From the NCBI GenBank assembly GCA_964631295.1, contig CAZVXI010000002.1, positions 1 to 45,162 of the forward strand: 45,162 bases of DNA. Direction: 5' to 3'. The notes beneath the pieces were generated by a model. It was not told the DNA's origin, did no database searches, and was given only the letters and a program-made list of their open reading frames with translations. This DNA is from CAZVXI01 sp964631295. GTDB taxonomy: Bacteria; Planctomycetota; Phycisphaerae; Phycisphaerales; SM1A02. The translations under genes were made by a program, and so were the position numbers. Below are positions 8,096 to 15,592 of this stretch, piece by piece (within the stretch, counting starts at the first letter, position 1; each line of letters starts with the position of its first letter).

Positions 8096-8533
8096 ATGTC
8101 CTTGACATCCAAGCAGATTGCTCTCGAGATTGTCAGCCCGCTCATCGGCGCCGTGTTCGCCGCCCTTATTTTCGCTGTCTTCGCTGATCGTTTCGCAGAC
8201 GGTGCGACTTGGAGCGGGCTCAACCCCAATGGCGGCGGTCCTGGATTTCTTCTGCTCATCCCTGTCGCGGCGGTGAGTTTCTTCCTTCGTTCCCAGTGGG
8301 TGCGGCGGCTGTCCGTAACCGGAGCCACGATTGTGGCCGCGATCGGAGCAGCCATCTGCGGCGGAACATTCGTCCTCGTGGCAGAAGCCCTTGCAGACGT
8401 ATCCGTCGGTGCAGTCATGCCCCTCGCTTCTGGCGTCGTTGGATCTTTCCTCGTTCCGAGGATCGTCATCGCTGTCCTGAATGAAACGTGGACGCACAAT
8501 GAAGTTGCGATGTCCACTCAGTCCCGGGCGTAG
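8096..8533 (+). CDS. Small four-helix membrane protein upstream of rhodopsin
   Basis: The protein is 145 aa from ATG 8096, preceded by AAGG at a 7-nt spacing; ATG 8090 is too close to that site. Four hydrophobic segments are visible: VSPLIGAVFAALIFAVFA, GFLLLIPVAAVSFFL, VTGATIVAAIGAAICGGTFV and VGAVMPLASGVVGSFLV. No catalytic or metal motif is apparent and the family is not recognised. It ends 68 bases before the rhodopsin start on the same strand and may be cotranscribed with it. Possible roles such as opsin assembly or a light-coupled channel are speculation. Confidence 0.65.
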   Translation: MSLTSKQIALEIVSPLIGAVFAALIFAVFADRFADGATWSGLNPNGGGPGFLLLIPVAAVSFFLRSQWVRRLSVTGATIVAAIGAAICGGTFVLVAEALADVSVGAVMPLASGVVGSFLVPRIVIAVLNETWTHNEVAMSTQSRA

Positions 8534-8601
8534 CTGTCAGCTTCGCCTTTCGCGATTCCGTTTCCGGGATTTGACCCCGCTTTCCTACAAAGGAGTTTAC
8601 G

Positions 8602-9414
8602 ATGCCTGACCTGAGCGTCTTCGGATTCAATGTGGTTTACAATCTGTTGTCGCTTACAGTCGCGACAATGGGTGCCGCAACACTGTTCTTCTTCTTTTCC
8701 CCCGGTGTGAATAAGAAGTACAGAGCTGCCATGATCGTAACCGGTCTGGTGACTGCGATCGCCTGCTATCATTACGTTCAAATTCGTGGGTCGTTTGGCG
8801 GCGCATTCGCACTGGCAGACAGTGGTGGATATGCATTCACCGGCAAGCCTTTTAACGATTTCTATCGGTACGCCGACTGGCTCTTGACTGTGCCACTCTT
8901 GATGGTGGAACTCATCGCCGTCATGGCCCTCAGCCGAGCTGCATCGGCCAAGTATCTCCGCATCCTGATTCCCGCTGTCATCCTCATGATCGTTCTGGGT
9001 TATCCGGGTGAAAGCGCGATCTCTACTGGTGGCAGTTCAGCGGCTGTCTGGGGCTGGTTCATCGCAAGTATGATTCCTTTCGTCGTCATCTTGGGCGTGC
9101 TGTTCACCAAGCTGACCGAAGCGATCGACAAGCAGCCCGAAGGTTGTCGTTCACTGTTCAACTTCGCGCGAGTCGTTGTACTGATTACCTGGTCGTTTTA
9201 TCCGCTCGCCTATGTCATTGGAGCCTTGGGCAAGACTGAAGCCGGGCTGACCGAAGGTGCGGTCGTCGGACTTCAGGTGGGATACACCATCGCAGACATC
9301 ACCGCGAAGGCGGGATTCGGTGTCGTGATCTACTTAATCGCTCGCCGCAAGAGTGAGATCGAAGGACTCGACGGAGAGCGAACCGCAATGCCTGCAGCCG
9401 CGGCTGCCGTCTGA
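8602..9414 (+). CDS. Light-driven proton-pump rhodopsin (xanthorhodopsin/GR-like proteorhodopsin)
   Basis: This is a 270-aa, seven-helix microbial rhodopsin. Helix C reads RYADWLLTVPLLMVE, giving Asp92 (proton acceptor), Thr96 and Glu103 (proton donor): the DTE motif of outward H+ pumps, not the NDQ of Na+ pumps or the NTQ/TSA types of Cl- pumps. His57 in CYHYVQ is the counter-ion partner typical of proteorhodopsins. Lys236 in IADITAKAGFG is the Schiff-base lysine. Leu100, at the spectral-tuning site, predicts green absorption. Gly151 in AAVWGWF aligns with Gly178 of Gloeobacter rhodopsin, which opens a window for a carotenoid antenna. No signal peptide is present. The start has a strong AAAGGAG, 7 nt from the ATG. 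Retinal would come from the downstream genes and generate proton-motive force in light. Confidence 0.96.
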   Translation: MPDLSVFGFNVVYNLLSLTVATMGAATLFFFFSPGVNKKYRAAMIVTGLVTAIACYHYVQIRGSFGGAFALADSGGYAFTGKPFNDFYRYADWLLTVPLLMVELIAVMALSRAASAKYLRILIPAVILMIVLGYPGESAISTGGSSAAVWGWFIASMIPFVVILGVLFTKLTEAIDKQPEGCRSLFNFARVVVLITWSFYPLAYVIGALGKTEAGLTEGAVVGLQVGYTIADITAKAGFGVVIYLIARRKSEIEGLDGERTAMPAAAAAV

Positions 9415-9440
9415 CGGGGGAACTTCGAACGCGAGACACT

Positions 9441-9470
9441 CGGGTTCGCTGGTCAACGCCAGCGAACCCG
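9441..9470 (+). terminator. Perfect 12-bp stem-loop between rhodopsin and crtI
   Basis: Bases 9441-9452 and 9459-9470 are exact reverse complements around a 6-nt loop (TCAACG). Only a weak pyrimidine tract follows (CTTTGACGACTTTC), so it may be a partial terminator or an mRNA-end stabiliser rather than a full stop. It begins 26 nt after the rhodopsin stop codon and ends 53 nt before the crtI start. Confidence 0.6.
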
Positions 9471-9523
9471 CTTTGACGACTTTCACGCCACATTCGCCTG
9501 ACCGCGGCTTCAACGAAATCGGC

Positions 9524-11056
9524 ATGGTTCCTCGGCGTGGGCAAGGAACTGGGGGCGATGGTCTGCGCGCCGTCGTCGTTGGAGCGGGGTTTGCAGGTAT
9601 CGCCTCCGCGCTGCGGCTCGCTGCTGGCGGTTGTCGTGTCACACTTGTTGACCGGCTCGCTGATCTCGGTGGCCGCGCCCGCACTTTTCGCAAAGATGGC
9701 TTCATCTTCGATGCGGGTCCAACTGTTATAACTGCTCCTTATCTGCTCGACGAACTCTTTCAACTGTTCGGCGAGTCACTCCACGATCATGTGGACCTCC
9801 GCCCGGTCTGGCCGTGGTACCGCGTTCAGTGGGAGGATGGCGCGTTCTTTGACTATGGCGGTGGCATCGACACGATGTGCGAGCAGATTGCTCGGTTCAA
9901 CAGGGACGATCAGGACGGCTATCGCCGCATGATCGCCAAGGCAGAGGAGATTTATCGATCAGGATACGAAGGGCTGGGCGATCAACCATTCGATACGCTT
10001 GGGTCAATGGCCCGCGCCATTCCGGACATGGTCCGGCTCGGCGCATACCGTTCGATGTACGCTTTCGTCGCGTCTCACATTCAAAACGAGCGGCTTCGGC
10101 AGGTCTTCACTTTCCAGCCTCTGCTCGTTGGCGGGAATCCCTTCACAACCTCTTGTATCTACGCACTCATCCAACCTCTCGAGCAGCGGTTCGGCGTGCA
10201 CTACGCTATGGGGGGCACCACTGCGATCATCGACGCCCTCGCCGGCCTGCTCGAGCGGGCGGGGGTCGAAGTCGTTCTCGCTGACGCCGTCTCACGTGTA
10301 GAAACACGCGGCAACAAAGTCACCGGGGTCAGGCTCGAATCCGATCGAGTGCTCACCTGCGACCTTATGCTCTCCGCCGGCGACCCCGTCACTTTATATA
10401 CCCGGCTGCTTCCCCGGTCGGCTCGTCACGCCTTCACGACGCTTCGCGCTCGTTCCATGAAGCTTTCGATGGGATTGTTCGTCTCGTACTTTGGTTCATC
10501 AAAAACCTATCCCGACCTCGCCCACCACACAATCCTGCTGAGCAATCGGTACAAAGAACTGCTGTCCGATATCTTCAATCGAGGACTCGTCCCGGACGAT
10601 CCCAGCCTTTATGTACACGCTCCAACGCGCACTGACCCCTCCATGGCCCCTCCACATCACGAGTGCTTTTACGCTCTCGCGCCCGTCCCGAACTTACGAC
10701 TTTTTGACGACTGGGAGGAACGCACCGACCACTTTCATGACGTGGTCCACGATCGAATCGAGCGGCATATGGCCCCGGGACTGCGCGAAAGCATGGTCAC
10801 GAAGTTCTCCGTGACGCCCTCGTACTTTGAGACTGAACTTGAGTCACCCGCCGGTGCCGGCTTCAGCATTCAGCCAGTGCTCTCCCAGTCTGCCTACATG
10901 CGGTTCCATAATCGTTGCCCGCACTACAATAATATGTATCTCGCCGGTGCCGGCACCCACCCGGGCGCCGGTATCCCCGGCACGCTCTGCACCGCCAAGA
11001 CCGCGGTACGCTGCATGATTCGCGATGGTGTTCTCTCCGCAAAGGCATTGGCATGA
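9524..11056 (+). CDS. crtI: Phytoene desaturase (bacterial CrtI type)
   Basis: The protein is 510 aa from ATG 9524. The open frame runs back to 9353 inside the rhodopsin gene, but the extra 57 residues are low-complexity and the dinucleotide fold begins just after the chosen start. The FAD-binding motif is VVVGAGFAGIASALRLAAGG followed by LGGRARTF, and the C-terminal CrtI signature is YLAGAGTHPGAGIPGTL. CrtI enzymes introduce four double bonds into phytoene to give lycopene at the membrane using FAD. The stop overlaps the crtB start as ATGA (11053-11056), so translation is probably coupled. No Shine-Dalgarno is obvious. Confidence 0.92.
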   Translation: MVPRRGQGTGGDGLRAVVVGAGFAGIASALRLAAGGCRVTLVDRLADLGGRARTFRKDGFIFDAGPTVITAPYLLDELFQLFGESLHDHVDLRPVWPWYRVQWEDGAFFDYGGGIDTMCEQIARFNRDDQDGYRRMIAKAEEIYRSGYEGLGDQPFDTLGSMARAIPDMVRLGAYRSMYAFVASHIQNERLRQVFTFQPLLVGGNPFTTSCIYALIQPLEQRFGVHYAMGGTTAIIDALAGLLERAGVEVVLADAVSRVETRGNKVTGVRLESDRVLTCDLMLSAGDPVTLYTRLLPRSARHAFTTLRARSMKLSMGLFVSYFGSSKTYPDLAHHTILLSNRYKELLSDIFNRGLVPDDPSLYVHAPTRTDPSMAPPHHECFYALAPVPNLRLFDDWEERTDHFHDVVHDRIERHMAPGLRESMVTKFSVTPSYFETELESPAGAGFSIQPVLSQSAYMRFHNRCPHYNNMYLAGAGTHPGAGIPGTLCTAKTAVRCMIRDGVLSAKALA

Positions 11057-12000
11057 AAAAGACTTCGAGCGAACACCCAACCCCGGATGAGCAACTCTAC
11101 GGATCAATCGCTCCCATCGAGATCCTGCGTCGGTGCGGGGCAACCTTCTATGCTGCTTCAAAAGTTCTGCCATCCACGATCAGAAACGACCTCGCCATTC
11201 TCTACGCGATGTGCCGCGCAATCGATGACTGCGCCGATGTCGCTGATCCCAAAGCCGCTGACATCCTGCTCGACGAAGTCTCCACAGCCCTGCGGGCTGG
11301 GAATGATCGTTCGCCGCTCGTGGTGGCCTTCCGCGACCTTACGCTCCGGCACAACATCCCTTCCGTACTCGTTCACGAACTGATCGAAGGCGTCCGCTCA
11401 GATTTGCGGGAAGTTCGTATGTCCACGCTTGATGAACTTCTCCGCTATTCCTTCCGCGTTGCTTCGACGGTCGGCCTCATGATGTGCCGCGTCCTCGATG
11501 TGCCTCGCTGTGGCGATCCCTTCGCCATCGACCTCGGCATCGCGATGCAACTCACGAATATCGCCCGCGACGTTGCCGAAGACGCCCACCTCAACCGAGT
11601 GTACCTTCCCGCCGAATGGATCCACGCAGATGCCATCCTCGCGAGCGTGAGCAACCGGGTAGACGAAACATCGGAGATTCGATCTGCTGTCGAGGAACTG
11701 CTCACAGTTGCCGACCGCTACTACGAAAGTGCCGAACTGGGCATGCAGTTTCTGCCGCTCGCCGTCCGCAGCGGAATCCGCGCTGCCGCCTGGAACTACC
11801 GAGCGATCGGCAGCGGGATACTCCGGAACCCCGCCGCCCCCCTCTGTCACCGCGTTTACACCTCACGTCGTGGGAAGATCGCACGCACCATCGCATCTGT
11901 CTGGGCCTCGTCACTCGAGTCACTTCCTCTCGGCCCCGCCGACACCCACGACGATTCCCTTCACGGGGCGCTCCGCAAGCTACGGCTTGCGACGGCCTGA
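11053..12000 (+). CDS. crtB: Phytoene synthase
   Basis: The protein is 315 aa and all-helical, of the squalene/phytoene synthase family. The first Asp motif is DDCAD (58-62) after YAMCRAI. The second is the segment NIARDVAEDA, with Asp173 and Asp177, followed by NRVYLPAEW. Both coordinate Mg2+ and the diphosphates of two GGPP molecules, which are joined head to head to phytoene. FYAASKVLP near residue 32 is the usual N-terminal family motif. It overlaps crtI by four bases and is followed 2 bases later by crtY, so all are on one transcript. Confidence 0.93.
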   Translation: MKKTSSEHPTPDEQLYGSIAPIEILRRCGATFYAASKVLPSTIRNDLAILYAMCRAIDDCADVADPKAADILLDEVSTALRAGNDRSPLVVAFRDLTLRHNIPSVLVHELIEGVRSDLREVRMSTLDELLRYSFRVASTVGLMMCRVLDVPRCGDPFAIDLGIAMQLTNIARDVAEDAHLNRVYLPAEWIHADAILASVSNRVDETSEIRSAVEELLTVADRYYESAELGMQFLPLAVRSGIRAAAWNYRAIGSGILRNPAAPLCHRVYTSRRGKIARTIASVWASSLESLPLGPADTHDDSLHGALRKLRLATA

Positions 12001-12002
12001 TC

Positions 12003-13190
12003 ATGGCACCGCTCGATCTCAAGAACGCACATATCGCCATCGCTGGCGCCGGGTGCGCCGGAGTCTCTGTCGCCGTTGAGCTGCTTGCTCGCGTGCCCGG
12101 CACATCCATTACGATCTTCGATCCGCAAGAAACACCCTCATACAACAAGACATGGTGCTCGTGGGAAACACAGCCTCACCGATTTTCCGAGGCCATCAGC
12201 ACGCGCTGGAGGCGCGTCATCGTCCGGTCCACAGATACCGAGGCGGTCTTCGACACCTCTCCACACGCATACGCGTGTGTTCGTGCCGAGGACTTCTATC
12301 GTATTGCATGGCAACGGCTCGCAGATGACCGATGCACCGTCCGAAGGGGAACTGGCGTCGAATCGATCACGGAACACCCGGGCGGAGTCGACCTCACCCT
12401 GCGCCACCCCGATGGAACCGAGACCAGTGAGAGCTTCACCATCGTTTTCGATGGACGCCCCCCGCAACACCTCATTCCGGATGACTCCCGCGAGCCCATG
12501 CTCCTCCAACATTTCGGCGGGGTCGAACTGTCCGTCAACGCCCCTTCCTTCGACCCGAGCACAGCAACGCTCATGGATTTCGACGTCCCGCAGCACGACG
12601 GCACGCATTTCGTGTACGTCCTTCCATTCGCCCGGGATCGCGTCCTCGTCGAATCGACTTTTATGACGCCAAGCCTCACGAGTCCGATCGACTACGAAGC
12701 GAACGCTCTCTCCTATGCGCGGACCAAGCTCGCCATCGACTCCGCCGATGTCGTCTATCGGGAAGCTGGCGTCCTCCCCATGACCCTCCGCCCACTCGGC
12801 CCACCGTCTACACGCCGCGTCTGGCGCATCGGCACCCGCGCCGGCATCTCTCGTCCGAGCAGCGGGTACGCCTTCGATGCCATCCTGCGAGATACGACGC
12901 GCGTGATCGACGCCCTCACCGCCGGTCGCCGCCGTCCACCTCCGCCCCGGCCACATCTGCTCAACGCCCTCGACCGCGTCCTGCTCTCATGGCTCACCGC
13001 CGACGCCTCAGCGGCGACCCGAGCCTTCCCTCGGCTCTTTCGAGGTGCCCCCCCACAGCGGCTCATACGCTTCCTCGCGGACATCCCGCGCGCCCTCGAC
13101 TACCTCGCCGTCTTGTGGGCGATGCCGAAGGTCCAAATCATCCGCCACGCTCTCTCCCATCCGTCGGCTTGGCCGGGGAGGCGCACGTGA
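12003..13190 (+). CDS. crtY: Lycopene beta-cyclase (CrtY type)
   Basis: The protein is 395 aa from ATG 12003, 2 bases after the crtB stop; the open frame extends far upstream through crtB but that part is antisense-like and spurious. N-terminal dinucleotide motif IAIAGAGCAGVSVAVELL, then YNKTWCSWE, the conserved family segment FDVPQHDGTHFVYVLPF, LVESTFM and GTRAGISRPSSGYAF are all typical of CrtY cyclases. The enzyme turns lycopene into beta-carotene, the substrate of Blh. The stop overlaps the blh start. No hydroxylase or ketolase gene is adjacent, so beta-carotene looks like the end carotenoid of this locus. Confidence 0.9.
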   Translation: MAPLDLKNAHIAIAGAGCAGVSVAVELLARVPGTSITIFDPQETPSYNKTWCSWETQPHRFSEAISTRWRRVIVRSTDTEAVFDTSPHAYACVRAEDFYRIAWQRLADDRCTVRRGTGVESITEHPGGVDLTLRHPDGTETSESFTIVFDGRPPQHLIPDDSREPMLLQHFGGVELSVNAPSFDPSTATLMDFDVPQHDGTHFVYVLPFARDRVLVESTFMTPSLTSPIDYEANALSYARTKLAIDSADVVYREAGVLPMTLRPLGPPSTRRVWRIGTRAGISRPSSGYAFDAILRDTTRVIDALTAGRRRPPPPRPHLLNALDRVLLSWLTADASAATRAFPRLFRGAPPQRLIRFLADIPRALDYLAVLWAMPKVQIIRHALSHPSAWPGRRT

Positions 13191-14161
13191 CTGTTCTCAA
13201 CATCCCTCGCCATACCACGCCAATCCCACGGAACGCTACCCACGTCGTGGCGCGATACACATGGTTCGTCGGCAGCGTGACGCTCGCTCTCACGCTCGCT
13301 TTCGCCATCCTCGGGCCAGTATCCGACACTGCCGCGGCGTTCGTCATGCTCGCAGCCGTCGCCTTTGTTGGCCTCCCCCATGGTGCCTATGACCTCGAAG
13401 TCGCCCGCCGTCTGTTTGCACCGCGATTTGGACGATGGTGGTGGCTCGGCTTCAGCGTTGTCTACGTCGCTCTCGCCCTCCTCGGCCTCGCCCTCTGGGC
13501 CGCCGCCCCGATCGTCGGTCTCGCCATACTGCTGCTCGGCGGCGCAGCCCATTGGGGCCTTGACGATCTTGAGGACGCCCCCCGGCGGCACGCGCTCACC
13601 GCATGGCTCGCCCTCAGCCGCGGCGCTATTCCAGTCGCCGCTCCGATGGCCTTCCACGCTGACGCTGTCACGCCCATCTTCGTTGGCCTCCTCGGCTCCG
13701 CTGTCTCAGCGAACGCCGTGCAGTCGTTCGGCTTGATGTGGCTCGTTGCTGCTGCACCGGGAGTCGCCGCCTCTTTCTGGTCGAAGACCCCTCGGCCCGT
13801 TTCCACGACTCTCCGCATTGTCGCCGAGCCCGTCGTTTTGCTGCTTTTCTTCGCCAGCACCCCTCCCATCCTCGCGTTTACGATGTACTTCTGCTTTTGG
13901 CACGCCGTCCGCCACTCTCTCCGCTCCGCCCTCGAAGCTGATCGCACGGCCGATCTGCGCAGCGCCCTGCTCGGTTACACCCGTGCCGCCGCTCCTCCCA
14001 CCGTCCTGACCTGGCTATTCGCCGCCGCGGCTGCCGCGCTGTTCCTCGACAATATCGCCTCCCTCGAAGGTGCCTGGAACATCACCTTCATTGGTCTCTT
14101 CGCCCTCGCGATCCCCCACGTTGCACTCGAGTTTGTTGAAAACCGCGCATCACATCGCTGA
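13187..14161 (+). CDS. blh: Beta-carotene 15,15'-dioxygenase, Brp/Blh family
   Basis: The protein is 324 aa from GTG 13187, which overlaps the crtY stop (GTGA) and has GGGGAGG about 5 nt upstream. It is a polytopic membrane protein with the family's His motifs: GLPHGAYDLEV (His65), AHWGLDD, FCFWHAVRHSL and IPHVALE. The histidines bind iron. Blh cleaves beta-carotene at the central double bond into two retinals, the chromophore of the rhodopsin encoded 3.8 kb upstream. A longer frame from 12989 is open but lies inside crtY. It closes the crtI-crtB-crtY-blh unit. Confidence 0.93.
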   Translation: MTVLNIPRHTTPIPRNATHVVARYTWFVGSVTLALTLAFAILGPVSDTAAAFVMLAAVAFVGLPHGAYDLEVARRLFAPRFGRWWWLGFSVVYVALALLGLALWAAAPIVGLAILLLGGAAHWGLDDLEDAPRRHALTAWLALSRGAIPVAAPMAFHADAVTPIFVGLLGSAVSANAVQSFGLMWLVAAAPGVAASFWSKTPRPVSTTLRIVAEPVVLLLFFASTPPILAFTMYFCFWHAVRHSLRSALEADRTADLRSALLGYTRAAAPPTVLTWLFAAAAAALFLDNIASLEGAWNITFIGLFALAIPHVALEFVENRASHR

Positions 14162-14283
14162 TTCGCCTGTGCTGTGCTGGATGCGAGAGCAAGGCCAAGG
14201 CAGACCCCGCGAAGTGCATGGCCGAGATTGACAACGCCGGGCAGAAGAAGGGCATGTTCATGCTTGAGAAGAGGGGCGGCTGA
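14140..14283 (+). pseudogene. Orphan tail of a possible small lipoprotein
   Basis: A frame without ATG or GTG start follows the blh stop and reads SLIRLCCAGCESKAKADPAK, then CMAEIDNAGQKKGMFMLEK and RGG before TGA at 14281. The L-x-x-C-C-A-G-C stretch followed by a charged segment resembles the end of a lipoprotein signal and a short mature peptide. With no start codon it is probably a gene fragment left at the right edge of the light-harvesting cluster. It could also be chance. Confidence 0.25.
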
Positions 14284-14323
14284 GCTTGGTGGAACCCATG
14301 GGTGTCAGCGAGTTGACGGGCCT

Positions 14324-14329
14324 TACAAT
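14324..14329 (+). promoter_or_regulatory. -10-like box TACAAT of the ECF sigma gene
   Basis: TACAAT ends 8 nt before ATG 14338 (5 nt before GTG 14335), which would give a leaderless or nearly leaderless mRNA. No good -35 hexamer sits 17 nt upstream. A GGAACCC at 14291-14297 resembles an ECF -35 element, but no matching ECF -10 is at the right distance. Confidence 0.35.
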
Positions 14330-14337
14330 CGTCCGTG

Positions 14338-14919
14338 ATGCACCGTAGCGATCCCGAACTCATTCAAGCATGCCTCGCTGGTGAGTCGGCGGCGTGGGAC
14401 ACGCTTGTCGATACCTACAGCCGGCTGGTGTATTCCATCCCACGGCGCTACGGGATGACCGAAGCGGATGCGGACGATGTGACACAGGTCGTCTTCACGA
14501 TCCTGTTCCGCAAGCTGGATACACTCAAGGACAACACGCGGCTGTCGGCATGGCTGATCACAACGACGCACCGCGAGTGTTGGCGGATTGGCAAGAAGAG
14601 CGAGTCGGCTGCGGCGGTGGAGGAGGCGATTGCCGACCTCTCCGAGCCCGCGCCGGATGAGGCCAGCCGGTGGGAACAGGCGCACCTCGTGCGACAGGGA
14701 TTGGCGGATCTTGGTGGCCGGTGCGAGGAGTTGCTCAGGCGAATGTTCTTTGCCGCGTCAGAGCCGGATTATCAGCAGATTGGCGAGGAACTGGGGATGC
14801 CGGTGGGCAGCATCGGGCCGACACGGGCACGCTGTTTCGAGAAACTCCGCAAAATTCTGGAGCGGCTCGGGCTGGAGACCCCGTCGGAGAGCGCACCGCG
14901 GCAGAGTGAGTCGAACTGA
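14338..14919 (+). CDS. ECF-type RNA polymerase sigma factor
   Basis: The protein is 193 aa. Region sigma-2 is visible as LVDTYSRLVYSIPRRYGM followed by DADDVTQVVFTILFRKLDTL, the core-binding and -10-recognition helices. Region sigma-4 is visible as YQQIGEELGMPVGSIGPTRA followed by RCFEKLRKILE, the helix-turn-helix for the -35. There is no region 3, as expected of group 4 (ECF) sigma factors. It directs RNA polymerase to a small regulon. ATG 14338 is chosen over GTG 14335 from the leaderless geometry. It heads a run of four same-strand genes with a putative anti-sigma, a TPR-CHAT protease and a secreted subtilase. Confidence 0.88.
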   Translation: MHRSDPELIQACLAGESAAWDTLVDTYSRLVYSIPRRYGMTEADADDVTQVVFTILFRKLDTLKDNTRLSAWLITTTHRECWRIGKKSESAAAVEEAIADLSEPAPDEASRWEQAHLVRQGLADLGGRCEELLRRMFFAASEPDYQQIGEELGMPVGSIGPTRARCFEKLRKILERLGLETPSESAPRQSESN

Positions 14920-14986
14920 GTTTCTCCCAGATTGTCGTATCACGGGCCCTCTGGTGGGCTCGACTGGGCAGGAGCAGTGAACCACC

Positions 14987-15592
14987 ATGCGACAGTTCTC
15001 TAACAATGATCTGATCGAATACGCCGAAGGCCGCCTGGCCGATGAGAAAGCCCGCGCTGTTGAGGAATGGATCGCCGGTAATCCCTCAGCACAGCAGTTG
15101 CTGGAATCCTGGAGGGCGACCCGTGCGATCTGCCAGGCAGACGACTCAGCGGCGCCGCCGGCATCGCTGACAGCGAAACTCCGATCCATTTTCCAGGCAA
15201 CTCCAATCCAGCAGCCGGAGTCATGGTTCTCGAAGTTGCAGCACGTTCTCGCCTCGCTCACCTTCGACAGCCGGCTCCAGCCGCTGGCTGTTCGCAACGC
15301 CACGGCAGAGTTGGTTGAGTTGTCGTTTGAAGTTGACGGGATCGAGATTGATCTGCAATGCACCCTCATCGATTCCGACGAGGATCGCTGGGATGTGATG
15401 GGCCAGATTTCTTCTGACGATGCAACGACGAATCGCGTCTCGCTGTGCAAGGCCGACTCACACGAACCGGTCGTGCACGCGATGGTTGATGATCGCGGCA
15501 TGTTCGAGATGCAATTTCGGCAGGGTTCGTTCACGCTGATCATCGAAACAGGCAACAGCGCAGTGCGCACACCAGTGTTTGAACTGAAATGA
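14987..15592 (+). CDS. Putative soluble anti-sigma factor / CHAT-associated regulator
   Basis: The protein is 201 aa. Residues 1-50 (NDLIEYAEGRLADEKARAVE, then EWIAGNPSAQQLLESW) look like the helical anti-sigma domain that usually carries the HxxxCxxC zinc motif, but the His and Cys are absent. Residues about 75-110 form a linker. Residues about 105-201 are beta-rich (AELVELSFEVDGIEIDLQCT, WDVMGQISS, GMFEMQFRQGSFTLIIETG). There is no membrane helix, so it would be cytoplasmic. It sits between the sigma gene (67 bases upstream) and the CHAT protease, whose ATG overlaps its stop (ATGA, 15589-15592). The anti-sigma role rests on position and N-terminal resemblance. By analogy with Csx30 of type III-E CRISPR it could be the protease substrate. 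Confidence 0.6.
   Translation: MRQFSNNDLIEYAEGRLADEKARAVEEWIAGNPSAQQLLESWRATRAICQADDSAAPPASLTAKLRSIFQATPIQQPESWFSKLQHVLASLTFDSRLQPLAVRNATAELVELSFEVDGIEIDLQCTLIDSDEDRWDVMGQISSDDATTNRVSLCKADSHEPVVHAMVDDRGMFEMQFRQGSFTLIIETGNSAVRTPVFELK

Noticed and set aside
9353..9523. Extended N-terminus of crtI overlapping the rhodopsin gene
   Set aside because: The extra 57 residues are compositionally odd, overlap the opsin end by 62 bases and precede the perfect hairpin; the FAD-binding fold begins just after ATG 9524.
11484..12002. Long open frame joined in frame to crtY
   Set aside because: It lies inside crtB in another frame, is Arg/Pro-rich and has no domain; ATG 12003 directly follows the crtB stop.
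14291..14333. ECF autoregulatory promoter (GGAACCC ... CGTCC)
   Set aside because: The -35 candidate is good but the only CGTC lies about 33 nt away instead of 15-17, so I cannot support a full promoter.
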